Shown in pieces: positions 1-7,600 of a stretch of DNA of 17,392 bases. The DNA comes from Jutongia hominis. Its GTDB lineage: Bacteria > Bacillota > Clostridia > Lachnospirales > Lachnospiraceae. Positions within the stretch are counted from its first letter, which is position 1. Each line of letters begins with the position of its first letter. Both the position numbers and the translations under genes were made by a program. The notes under the pieces were generated by a model. The model did not search any database and had not been told where the DNA came from. It worked only from the letters and a program-made list of their open reading frames with translations. Where the stretch lies: NCBI RefSeq assembly GCF_014384965.1, contig NZ_JACRSW010000018.1, forward strand, positions 1-17,392, written 5' to 3'.

Positions 1-2
1 CT

Positions 3-134
3 AAGGCGACAATATCTCATTTGACAGGTACTAAAATGAAAATGCTAGATGTGACAGTTCCACCAATTGAACTGCAAGAACAATTTGTAGACATTATTCA
101 CCAAGTCGACAAATCAAAATTTTCTTTTCCTTAA
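3..134 (+). CDS. hsdS: Type I restriction-modification specificity subunit HsdS, C-terminal end (cut by window edge)
   Basis: The reading frame is open from the left edge to TAA at 132-134 and gives about 43 residues. It reads ISHLTGTKMKMLDVTVPP followed by IELQEQF and a short charged helix. This is the conserved end of the second target-recognition half of HsdS: the (I/L)xxLxxxKMK segment, the VPPxxxQxxF motif, then the distal coiled helix. HsdS chooses the DNA sequence that the HsdM methylase and HsdR nuclease act on. The rest of the gene, and probably hsdM, lie to the left of the window. A small hairpin and T-run at 321-344 could end its transcript. An HsdR-type gene on the same strand lies about 4.5 kb downstream and may be its partner. 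The identification rests on a short stretch but the motif is characteristic. Confidence 0.8.
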   Translation, partial: KATISHLTGTKMKMLDVTVPPIELQEQFVDIIHQVDKSKFSFP

Positions 135-184
135 TAATTACAAATATTCCTTGGAAATTGCTTCCACACCATACATTTTATCAG

Positions 185-331
185 ATGGATGTTGCCACAT
201 GGGAAGAAAACTATGGGGAAAAAACACCACCAAAAGCAACCTTTGAAGAAAGATTACGGATATATCAAAGAGAAGCTGATCAGCAGCATACACAAAGGAA
301 TTTCCATAGCAGAGATAAAGGGGTGAGATAA
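185..331 (+). pseudogene. Decayed gene copy 1 (unidentified family, N-terminal fragment)
   Basis: A 48-codon frame starts at ATG 185 and ends at TAA 329. It reads WEENYGEKTPPKATFEER, then RIYQREADQQHTQR. I do not recognise the family. The same protein text recurs in a second decayed copy at 2803-3140, where it continues for about 80 more residues before a natural-looking stop. This copy loses similarity to copy 2 after base 298, so it is probably a truncated N-terminal piece. No convincing ribosome site precedes it. The style of the N-terminus (acidic and basic, TPPK, EER, READ) resembles proteins of Firmicute integrative elements, but that is only an impression. Confidence 0.45.
189..298 (+). 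repeat. Direct repeat, left copy (110 bp)
   Basis: This segment matches 2803-2912 in the same orientation. The last 54 bases (245-298 against 2859-2912) are identical at 47 positions. The first half is similar, with one compensating single-base deletion and one insertion in the right copy. The two copies bracket the araC / 73-aa / MFS cassette. Confidence 0.75.
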
Positions 332-344
332 GTCGCCCTTTTTT
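320..344 (+). terminator. Rho-independent terminator downstream of hsdS
   Basis: GGGTGA (321-326) pairs with TCGCCC (333-338), including one G-T pair, across a 6-base loop, and six Ts follow. It lies 186 bases after the hsdS stop and just beyond the 3' end of the minus-strand araC-type gene. It may serve both strands, although the T-run on the minus side is poor. Confidence 0.55.
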
Positions 345-355
345 CGTCGGATAAT

Positions 356-1249
356 TCATTTCTTTACGTTTCTATACTCTGTAGGAGTTAAGGAATACAT
401 TCTCTTAAATGTTTTACAGAAATAATCTGTATTACTGAATCCAGTTTCTATTGAAATGGCACTTACTTTTTTTTCTGTATTGGTAAGAAGTAATGCTGCC
501 TTCCTTAACCTGTAGCATATCAGATAGTTGACAGGAGATGTATTCAGTACATTACGAAACAAATTCAAGGCAGTACTGATACTCACTTCCCCAACTTTGG
601 CAATATCCAAAAGAGAAATGCTTTCAGGGTAATTCGAATGTATAAACTGCATCATCATTTGTAACCGTGCAAGTGAGGAAGAATTCACATTTTGAGTTTC
701 TGGGTAACAAATAACATTTGAAGTTATGAGTGCCCATATCTTTTGTAATTGAACAGATATTTGTAGTTCATTTATTTCACCTCTGCTAAACTGTATAAGC
801 TTTTGCATTTCAGACAAAATTTCTTTCTGCCATTCCTGTGAAGAAGAAAAAATGTAATAACCCAAAGATGAGTTCAGAAAGGGTAACACAAATTTCTGAT
901 AGATTAAACTTTCTTTCGGAGCAATCAGAGATGGAAGAAAGAGAAAATTTGGAATTACAGCGTCATTTTCGGAATGCATTTTATGAACAACTTTGGAATT
1001 AATAAATATTCCCTGTCCCTCGGACATGTCAAAATTATCTTCTCCTACATTAAAGTGAACTATACCGGATTCGATATATACAAATTCAAATTCGGTATGC
1101 CAATGCCAGTCAATACAGTTAAAATCATAATCGGTTATGTTTTCATCATAGAGTTTGTATGGAAAAAGATGAGTCCCATGTAAAGCAGTTTCCATCAGTG
1201 TATCATCGGTTTTTATACTTACAAGCTTTTTCTTTCCTTTCTGCGACAT
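356..1249 (-). CDS. AraC-family transcriptional regulator with N-terminal cupin sensor
   Basis: The protein has 297 residues from the chosen start. The N-terminal half (about 40-100) carries an AraC-type cupin sensor, with IDWHWHTEFEFVYIESG followed by GQGIFINSKVVH. The last ~100 residues hold the paired helix-turn-helix: ISLLDIAKVGEVSISTALNLFR, then AISIETGFSNTDYFCKTFKR and the SLTPTEYR end typical of AraC/XylS proteins. The ATG at 1249 is preferred over an upstream in-frame ATG at 1294 because AGGAGGGG lies six bases before it and because the longer form would run through a likely operator. The gene is divergent from the 73-aa/MFS pair, so it probably controls that pair in response to a small ligand, perhaps a sugar or sugar derivative. 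The ligand cannot be read from the sequence. Confidence 0.9.
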   Translation of the reverse strand: MSQKGKKKLVSIKTDDTLMETALHGTHLFPYKLYDENITDYDFNCIDWHWHTEFEFVYIESGIVHFNVGEDNFDMSEGQGIFINSKVVHKMHSENDAVIPNFLFLPSLIAPKESLIYQKFVLPFLNSSLGYYIFSSSQEWQKEILSEMQKLIQFSRGEINELQISVQLQKIWALITSNVICYPETQNVNSSSLARLQMMMQFIHSNYPESISLLDIAKVGEVSISTALNLFRNVLNTSPVNYLICYRLRKAALLLTNTEKKVSAISIETGFSNTDYFCKTFKRMYSLTPTEYRNVKK

Positions 1250-1278
1250 GGCAGTCCCCTCCTGAACAATCTGTTTTA

Positions 1279-1312
1279 CGATATTATACAGCATAATTGC
1301 GATATTATATAG
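1279..1312. promoter_or_regulatory. Two 13-bp direct repeats in the divergent promoter region (candidate AraC operator)
   Basis: CGATATTATAYAG occurs at 1279-1291 and again at 1300-1312. The copies are 21 bp apart, two helical turns, which is the usual arrangement of direct half-sites for AraC-family dimers. On the minus strand each repeat contains TATAAT, so one or both may also be a -10 box of the regulator gene. Binding there would then be autoregulatory. A weaker similar run (TTGCTATATAG) lies near 1330. Confidence 0.55.
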
Positions 1313-1366
1313 TGAAAAATAAATAAAATTGCTATATAGTTCTATTTAGCCGTAAGGAGAAGATAA

Positions 1367-1588
1367 ATGTATGCACAGGTTGAATTTGGTTTATGTGATG
1401 AAAAAGAATGTATTTCTATCATTTTAGATAATGAGGAACAGGTAAATGAATTTATGTTAATGCTTATTGAAAAGTCATTTATAGTGAATTGTGAACCAAG
1501 ATACTTAGGTGCGTTCTATGAGGGAAGTGTTTGGTGTGGAGATGAGCATTATCTAAGAATAACAACAAAGAGAGTTGAGGAAAAATGA
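1367..1588 (+). CDS. Hypothetical 73-aa protein, coupled to the MFS transporter
   Basis: ATG 1367 is preceded by AAGGAG at a good distance (8 bases). The stop TGA overlaps the ATGATG start of the transporter gene, so translation is probably coupled. The protein is small and acidic. It has four cysteines (in GLCDEKEC, VNCEP and VWCGDEH) and alternating hydrophobic stretches compatible with a small alpha/beta fold. No signal peptide or membrane segment is seen. I do not recognise the family. Its position between the regulator and the permease suggests a role tied to the transported compound, for example a small binding or accessory protein, but that is inference from context. The strong ribosome site and the stop-start overlap argue that it is a real gene. 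Confidence 0.7.
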   Translation: MYAQVEFGLCDEKECISIILDNEEQVNEFMLMLIEKSFIVNCEPRYLGAFYEGSVWCGDEHYLRITTKRVEEK

Positions 1589-2778
1589 TGAAGAATTATA
1601 AAAAGACAAAATTGGCGTGTTATTTGGGATTTATTACGCAGGCAGTTGCTGCGAATTTTGCACCTTTACTATTTCTGAAATTTCATACAGATTACAATAT
1701 TTCACTTGGAAACATTGCTATGATATCAACATCCTTTTTCTTTACACAGCTTTTGGTAGATTTGTTTTGTGCCAAGTACGTGGACAAAATTGGATATAGA
1801 GTATGCATTGTTGCTTCTGAAGTATGTTCGGCTGCAGGCCTTGTAGGTTTGGCATTTTTACCGGAAATAATTCCATCTCCGTTTATTGGTATTATTATAA
1901 GTGTCATTTTGTATGCGATTGGAAGTGGCTTAATCGAGGTTTTAGGAAGTCCTATTGTGGAAGCATGTCCGTTTGAGAACAAGGAGGCTACTATGAGCCT
2001 TCTGCATTCCTTTTACTGTTGGGGAGCAGTTGGAACTATACTTGTTTCGACCGTTTTCTTTCTGCTATTTGGAATTGGCAGCTGGAAATGGCTTGCTGTT
2101 ATTTATGCATTAATTCCTGCTATCAATATTATTAATTTTGCAACTTGTCCGATTGAATCATTAGTAGAGGAAGGACAGGGAATGGGAATCAGAAAATTAT
2201 TTTCAAATCCCATGTTCCTGATTGCCATTGTGATGATGGTCTGTTCCGGGGCATCGGAGCTTGCAATGGCACAATGGGCATCTGCGTACGCAGAATCAGC
2301 CCTAGGCTTTTCAAAGGCAGTGGGAGATATTGCCGGACCTTGTATGTTTGCTGTGACGATGGGAATTTCACGAGTGTTGTTTGGAAAAGCCGGTGATAAA
2401 ATGAAACTAAACAGATTTATGATTGGTTCCGGTATCTTATGTTTTGTATGTTATTTATTAGCGTCATTTTCAGAAAATCCGATCATTGGACTTGCTGGAT
2501 GTATTGTATGTGGGTTTTCTGTAGGAATCATGTGGCCCGGTACAATCAGCATCTCTTCCAAGGTATTTCCAACAGGAGGAACTGCAATGTTTGCACTTTT
2601 AGCAATGGCAGGTGATCTTGGAGGAAGCATAGGTCCAGCCATTGTAGGAAGGGCTGCGGACATGTTTGGAGGTAGTATTCATGTGGGCATGCGCATTGGA
2701 CTCCTGTTTCCGATTACGTTGTGTTTTATGCTATTTTTATTCAATATAATGAACCACAATGCGAATAAGCAGAAATAG
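1585..2778 (+). CDS. Major facilitator superfamily transporter (sugar-permease-like)
   Basis: The 397-residue protein has about 12 hydrophobic segments. The loop between the second and third segments carries the MFS signature around residues 63-72 (AKYVDKIGYR, matching D-x-x-G-x-R). The second half repeats it in a weaker form near residues 260-275 (SRVLFGKAGDKMKLNR). LLHSFYCWGAVG near residue 137 resembles the MxxLHxxxxxG segment of FucP-like sugar permeases. The substrate is unknown. Two adjacent ATGs (1585 and 1588) follow GAGG at 4 and 7 bases; the second is better spaced, while the first gives the 4-base overlap with the upstream gene. It forms an operon with the 73-aa gene and is probably regulated by the divergent AraC-type protein. 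Confidence 0.88.
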   Translation: MMKNYKKTKLACYLGFITQAVAANFAPLLFLKFHTDYNISLGNIAMISTSFFFTQLLVDLFCAKYVDKIGYRVCIVASEVCSAAGLVGLAFLPEIIPSPFIGIIISVILYAIGSGLIEVLGSPIVEACPFENKEATMSLLHSFYCWGAVGTILVSTVFFLLFGIGSWKWLAVIYALIPAINIINFATCPIESLVEEGQGMGIRKLFSNPMFLIAIVMMVCSGASELAMAQWASAYAESALGFSKAVGDIAGPCMFAVTMGISRVLFGKAGDKMKLNRFMIGSGILCFVCYLLASFSENPIIGLAGCIVCGFSVGIMWPGTISISSKVFPTGGTAMFALLAMAGDLGGSIGPAIVGRAADMFGGSIHVGMRIGLLFPITLCFMLFLFNIMNHNANKQK

Positions 2779-2802
2779 CTGTTATGTTCATGTGACAGTT
2801 AA

Positions 2803-2912
2803 ATGTTGCCAGATGAAAGAACACTATGGGGAGAAAAATGCCCCTTAAAGAAACCAACGAAGAAAAATAACGGATATATAGAAGAGAAGCTAATAAGCAG
2901 CATACAGAAAGG
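2803..2912 (+). repeat. Direct repeat, right copy (110 bp)
   Basis: Counterpart of 189-298 in the same orientation. It begins 24 bp after the MFS stop codon. The match ends at AAAGG in both copies, beyond which only this copy continues as readable relic sequence. Confidence 0.75.
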
Positions 2913-3140
2913 GTTTATGCCAAAGGACAGGTAGATAGGATTAAGAAGTCTATTTTAAACCTACACACATTTCTGCAGTCCCATTAAGAGTGTAACGAGG
3001 ACAGAGATGCTGGAAAAGTCTACCGTTAGTTACTGATTGATAACTATATAGACATTTTCCGCATTGATGAACAATGCAAAATAGTTTATGAAGCAACATA
3101 CACTATCGAGGATGGAATCTATAAAACAAGCACCAAATGA
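2803..3140 (+). pseudogene. Decayed gene copy 2 (same unidentified family as 185-331)
   Basis: Conceptual translation is broken by frameshifts near 2813-2850 and by in-frame stops at 2868, 2985 and 3027, but it stays readable in one frame up to TGA 3138. Readable pieces are RIYRREANKQHTERVYAKGQ, then VDRIKKSILNLHTFLQ, then LLIDNYIDIFRIDEQCKIVY and a TSTK end. Stops such as TAA and TAG sit where single substitutions from sense codons would explain them. Copy 1 matches its first third. The family is unidentified; a protein from an integrative element is possible. The final stop lies inside the left arm of the terminator at 3123-3167, which fits this being the true 3' end of the original gene. 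Confidence 0.5.
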
Positions 3141-3167
3141 CTTGTAATGTCATTTGGTGCTTGTTTT
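3123..3167. terminator. Strong bidirectional hairpin terminator
   Basis: A perfect 19-bp inverted repeat (3123-3141 and 3149-3167) encloses a 7-base loop. The core arm is CAAGCACCAAATGAC. The stem is flanked by A4 on the left and T4 on the right, so it can end transcripts from both sides. It would stop read-through from the MFS operon and from the decayed gene. Confidence 0.8.
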
Positions 3168-3181
3168 GACTTAAGAATTAT

Positions 3182-3309
3182 TTACCATAGTTCCAACGAA
3201 TCTTCCGCATCTATCCACATCTGCATAGTACCGTCAAGATAAAGTCGAGCATACTTCACAGGATTGTCTATTACCAAAGCATTTCAAGCAGTTCACACAG
3301 TCCGTTCAT
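3182..3309 (-). pseudogene. Short minus-strand gene remnant (mobile-element-like small proteins)
   Basis: On the minus strand a frame ending at TAA 3184-3182 reads DNPVKYARLYLDGTMQMW, then IDAEDSLELW. Just upstream and overlapping it, ATG 3309 starts a 12-codon frame, MNGLCELLEMLW, that stops at 3271. The compact overlapping style resembles small genes of Firmicute integrative elements. No complete gene or ribosome site supports expression. I regard it as a leftover C-terminus; the family is not recognised. Confidence 0.3.
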
Positions 3310-3313
3310 ATTA

Positions 3314-3322
3314 TGCTATAAT
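3314..3322 (+). promoter_or_regulatory. Extended -10 promoter candidate ahead of the structured element
   Basis: TGCTATAAT is a perfect extended -10 box (TGn-TATAAT). The best -35-like hexamer, TTCACA at 3292-3297, is 19 bp upstream, which is long but tolerable with an extended -10. Transcription would start near 3329, nine bases before the folded element at 3338. Confidence 0.4.
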
Positions 3323-3337
3323 GTGTTATGCGATTTT

Positions 3338-3417
3338 GCTTCCCTTATTTTTTCCCTTACGAGGGATCGTAAAGCCTTGTGAAACGATATAACACAAGGG
3401 AATACCTAAGGGAAAGC
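3338..3417 (+). ncRNA. Candidate structured RNA or palindromic DNA element (three-way junction)
   Basis: Nested complementary segments can be paired by eye. Outer stem: GCTTCCCTTA (3338-3347) with TAAGGGAAAGC (3407-3417), with one bulge. Second stem: TTCCC (3352-3356) with GGGAA (3398-3402). Within it are two hairpins: TTACGA/TCGTAA (3357-3372) with a GGGA loop, and TTGTG/CACAA (3377-3397) with an 11-base loop. All pairs are Watson-Crick. No coding frame explains it. I do not recognise a known RNA family. It could also act as a DNA fold, such as a transfer origin or integration site, since ICE relics flank it. Confidence 0.4.
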
Positions 3418-3501
3418 TCACCTACAGAAAAGTTAGTGTTTATAAGGGTTAGCGGGGAGTTTATTAATAAAATATAACAGCTAATGAAACCCTTAAATTA
3501 A

Positions 3502-3789
3502 GTGATTATACAATCAAAATATGTGGCTCTTTTAAAGCAGGCAAACACGGATAGTTCCAAGATGGCAGAAGTTATCGGGGTATCAGAGGCACAGCTAAGA
3601 TTTGTAACCAATACTACATCGGGAATGGGGCTTATCAAGTGTGGTTCGGTGGTGATTCCATTTGATAATCAGATTAGTAAGGATACAGACCTTTACAGGC
3701 TTTACAACACCAATATTCACAAGAAGATAGCGATGATGAAAAAGGAAAAACTACCGGAAAAAGTAATTGAGAGGAGTGGAGAATCTTGA
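3502..3789 (+). pseudogene. C-terminal fragment of a VirB4/TraE-type conjugation ATPase
   Basis: The 95 codons from 3502 read KYVALLKQANTDSSKMAEVI, then GVSEAQLRFVTNTTSGMGLI, KCGSVVIPF, and DLYRLYNT. This is the end of the VirB4-like ATPases of Gram-positive conjugative elements: the L-x-Q-x-x-x-D helix, the SExQLxxVTN segment, then GLIxCGxxxxPF and the xTxLYxL tail. An intact protein has roughly 600-800 residues, so only about the last eighth remains. A stop codon (TAA 3499-3501) sits directly before the first codon, marking the deletion joint at about 3500. No ribosome site is present. It shows that an integrative conjugative element once occupied this locus. Confidence 0.75.
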
Positions 3790-3836
3790 TATAATTAAAT
3801 ATAGTGATTTTAAAAAAGTTTATAATTTCTCGCTAA

Positions 3837-4085
3837 AATGGTAAAAATGAAATTGTGACACCACTGGTGACACAAATTAGCTGGACGAATCACTTGCTGA
3901 TAATGTCGGGATGCAAGACAGATGAGGAAAAAGAGTTCTATATTCGTCTATGCATCAAGGAAAATTATTCTAAAAGACAGTTGGAGAGACAGTTAGACAG
4001 TGGGTATTATGAAAGATATATGTTATCAAAGGAAACTTTATTACCGGAATCAGTTAAAAAGTTGGGAGAAAATCCATTTTTACAT
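3837..4085 (+). pseudogene. Fragment of a YhcG/DUF1016 nuclease-family protein
   Basis: The frame is open from 3837, after a stop at 3834. It reads VTPLVTQISWTNHLLIMSG, then CKTDEEKEFYIRLCIKE and NYSKRQLERQLDSGYYER. This is the N-terminal DUF1016 domain of YhcG-type PD-(D/E)xK proteins, which have the QISW segment, EFY, and the SxRxLxRQ helix followed by YYER. Such genes are often found inside or beside type I R-M loci. There is no ATG with a ribosome site; the only early start would be GTG 3855. The family's C-terminal nuclease domain is absent. After GENPF, near 4078-4090, the text switches to a different family without a frame change. Confidence 0.7.
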
Positions 4086-4487
4086 TCTTTTATGGAAACT
4101 GTATTTGAAGAAATGTGCAGATATTATACTTTGAAGCATGGAATAGAGGGAGAATATGGATGCTTTCTTACTTCTGTAGGTTCTTGGTGGGGCGTGGAAA
4201 ATATTGCAGATAAGGATGGAAATATTCGATCATAATCTGCGGATATCGATGTCGTTGCTATATCAGATATAGATAAACAAGCTGTTATTGGAGAATGCAA
4301 ATTTAAGAATGAAAAAATAAATAAGGGTATTTATGAAACTTTGATCAGAAGAGGAAAACTTATAACTTCAAAATACAAAGTTTCAAAATATATATTCTTT
4401 TCATTAAGCGGATACACGGATTGGTTTGAAAATTTGAAAAATGAAGATGTTTTGCTTCTTACATTGGATTCGCTATATGAAATGTAA
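4086..4487 (+). pseudogene. C-terminal fragment of a DUF234-type AAA ATPase, with a nonsense codon
   Basis: The text runs VFEEMCRYYTLKHG, GSWWGVENIADKDGNI, a TAA at 4233, and then, in the same frame, SADIDVVAISDIDKQAVIGE, CKFKNEKINK, IFFSLSGYTDWF and a final TAA at 4485. This is the DUF234 domain found at the end of archaeal-type ATPases (COG1672 group): FExMCxxY, then G-x-WWG, the EIDxxA strand, the GECK(F/W) strand and the LFSxxGFTD-like end. The upstream ATPase part is missing. The stop probably arose from CAA (Gln) to TAA, because related proteins have a charged or polar residue before the D-I-D strand. Together with the YhcG piece it makes a chimeric, non-functional remnant. Confidence 0.7.
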
Positions 4488-4519
4488 ATCAAAATCTGCA
4501 AGAAACAGAAGATATTTTA

Positions 4520-4548
4520 TTGTAAATAAAAGGGATGAAATATATAAT
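4520..4548 (+). promoter_or_regulatory. Sigma-A-type promoter of the hsdR gene
   Basis: TTGTAA (4520-4525) and TATAAT (4543-4548) are 17 bp apart, the ideal spacing. They lie about 100 bp upstream of the start codon. The strong GGGGGAGG site at 4637-4644 then sets ATG 4652. The gene can therefore be expressed independently of the relic sequence upstream. Confidence 0.6.
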
Positions 4549-4651
4549 AGTATTGAGAAGTGATGAGAGCAGGATATGTGTAGATAGTGGGATTTGATAT
4601 CACATAATATTTGAAAAAGAATACAGCAGAACATATGGGGGAGGATGTTGT

Positions 4652-7600
4652 ATGGTTACAAACTTTGATTATTTGAAAAAGGATCAGAAATTTTCAAAAT
4701 TTGCGGATGTTGCAATTTCAGCTGAAAAAGTAATTCTTTTAGATCCGGAAGCGTGTATTATTAATTGCAGAAGGGCTATGGAATTTGCTGTAAAATGGGT
4801 ATATTCCATGGACAATTTAGAGATGCCTTACAGAGATAATTTGCATAGCTTGTTAGAGGCTGATGATTTTCGACAGACTGTTGGTTCTGATTTGTGGAGA
4901 AGATTGGATTATATCCGAAAGACTGGTAACAGTATCGCACATAACAGTAAGAAAAAGGGCAGAGATGAAGCAATGCTTTGTCTGGAAAATCTATTTATTT
5001 TTATGGATTACATTGCGTATTGTTATGCAGATGAGTATGAAGATAGAAATTTTGATGAAGGAATTATTCTTGCAAGAATTAATAAAGCAAAAGAATCAAA
5101 GCAAGCTGCCAAAGATGCAAAAGAAGAGTTAGAAAAGATACAAAAAAAGACCGCACAACAGGAACTGGATCTTGCAAAGTTAATAGAGGAAAATGCATCA
5201 TTAAAAAAAGAATTATCGGCACGACGAAAAGAGCAGCAACAGACGTATGTTCCAAAGCCGCTTGATATGACGGAATACAAGACAAGAAAATTGTATATTG
5301 ATTCGATGTTAGATGAAGCAGGATGGAAAGAAGGCAAAAACTGGATTAATGAAGTACAGATTGAAGGAATGCCGAATAAATCAGAGATTGGGCGTGCAGA
5401 TTATGTTCTTTATGATGATATGCAATGTCCGCTTGCGATTATTGAAGCGAAGCGTACTTGTGTTGATGTATCAAAAGGAAGACAGCAGGCGAAACTGTAT
5501 GCCGATCTGATAGAACAAAAGTATAAGAGACGGCCGGTTATTTTCTTAACAAATGGTTTTGAAACAAGAATTATTGATGGACGTTATCCGGAACGAAAAT
5601 GCAGTACGATCTATTCTAAGAGAGATTTAGAAAAATGGTTTAACCTGAAAAAAATGCGAACAAGTCTGAAACACATTACAGCGGATAAAGAGATTGCAGG
5701 ACGTTATTATCAGCAGGAAGCAATTAAGAAGGTGTGTGAAAGTTTTGATCAGAACAATCGCAGAAAAGCATTGCTTGTTATGGCGACAGGATCAGGAAAG
5801 ACGAGAACAGTCATTGCTTTGTGTAAAGTCTTGCTGGATGCGGGATGGGTTAAGAATATTCTTTTTCTTGCAGATCGTAAATCATTAGTAACACAGGCAA
5901 AGAGAAGTTTTGTAAATATGCTGACAAATTTGTCATGTACTAATCTTATTGAAGAAAAAGATAATTATAACGCACATTGTGTTTTTTCTACATATCAGAC
6001 GATGATGCAGTGTATTGATACTGTAAATGACAAAGAAGGAAAACTTTTTACCTGCGGTCATTTTGATCTTGTGATCTGTGATGAGGCACATCGATCTATT
6101 TATAATAAATATAAGGACATTTTTTCATATTTTGATGCACCGCTGGTAGGTTTGACAGCAACGCCAAAGGACGAAATAGACAAAAATACGTATGAGATTT
6201 TCGAGTTGGAAAATGGGGTGCCGACGTTTGGATATGATCTGGCACAGGCAGTTAAAGATGGCTATTTAGTGGATTATGTTTCCATCGAATCAAAGCTCAA
6301 ATTTATGGAAGAAGGTATTGTATACGATGAACTTTCTAAAGAAGATAAAGAAATGTATGAGTCTACTTTTGGAGAAGATTCAGAACAAATGCCGGATACA
6401 ATAAGCTCTTCTGCGTTAAACAGCTGGGTATTTAATGAAGACACAATTAAGCAGGTATTGCATACGTTGATGAATGATGGTATTAAAATCGACTATGGTG
6501 AAAAAATCGGCAAGACAATTATTTTTGCAAAGAATCATAAACATGCGGAAGAGATATTGAGGGTTTTTCATAAAGAATACCCTTATTTACCGGATTATGC
6601 AAAAGTAATTGATAATTATATGACATATGCCCAAAGTGCGATTGACGAATTTTCTGATCCGAAAAAAATGCCGCAGATCGCTATTTCTGTAGATATGCTG
6701 GATACGGGAATCGATGTGCCGGAGGTTCTTAACCTGGTTTTTTTTAAAAAAGTCATGAGTAAAGCAAAGTTCTGGCAGATGATCGGAAGAGGAACGAGGC
6801 TTTGTCCAAAACTTTTGGATGGAGAAGATAAGAAGAAATTTTATATTTTTGATTTTTGCAACAACTTTGATTTCTTTAGAATGAATAAAGGAAAGGCAAC
6901 CGCCAATACAGTTGCCTTGCAAAGTGCTATTTTTAACTTAAAGTTTGAAATTTCATATAAATTGCAAAATATGGAATATCAAAAAGAGCGTTTGATCGCA
7001 TATCGTAAAGCATTAGTAAAGCAAATGAGTGAGCAGGTAAAGGAACTTCCGCGAGATAATTTTGCGGTAAGACAGCATTTAAAATATGTGGAACTTTATT
7101 CTTTGGAAGAAAATTATCAGACACTTACTTTTGAGGACACGCTATTAGTAAAAGAAGAAGTGGCACCATTGATTCTGCCGGATAATGATGAGATTAAAGC
7201 GTTGCGTTTTGATGCATTAATGTATGGTATCGAACTTGCCTGTCTGGTTGGAAAGAAGTATGCGAAGGCCAGAAGCGATCTGTACAAAAAAGTTGCAGGC
7301 GTTGCCGGAGTGGCAAATATACCGGAGATTCAGAAACAGTCAGATCTGATAGATAAAATTCTGCATTCGGATTATATGGAACATGCAGATATTAACGAAT
7401 TTGAAGAAATCAGAGAAAAGTTGCGTGATCTGATCAAATATATTCCACCTAAGATCAGTCAGTCATATGACACTGATTTTTCGGACGAACTGTTGTCGCA
7501 GGAATGGAAAGAAGCTGAGTTAGATAATGACGATCTGAAAAAATATAAAGAAAAGGCGGAATATTATATCAGAAAGCATCAGGATAATCTTGTTATTGCA

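Noticed and set aside
138..359. Minus-strand 73-codon frame between hsdS and the araC-type gene
   Set aside because: It overlaps the plus-strand relic and terminator, has no ribosome site and reads as random hydrophobic text.
1250..1294. Longer start (ATG 1294) of the araC-type gene
   Set aside because: It would run through the candidate operator repeats, while ATG 1249 has an excellent AGGAGG site.
6587..6922. Minus-strand 111-codon frame inside hsdR
   Set aside because: It lies antisense to the intact helicase domain, with no ribosome site and no recognisable motif.
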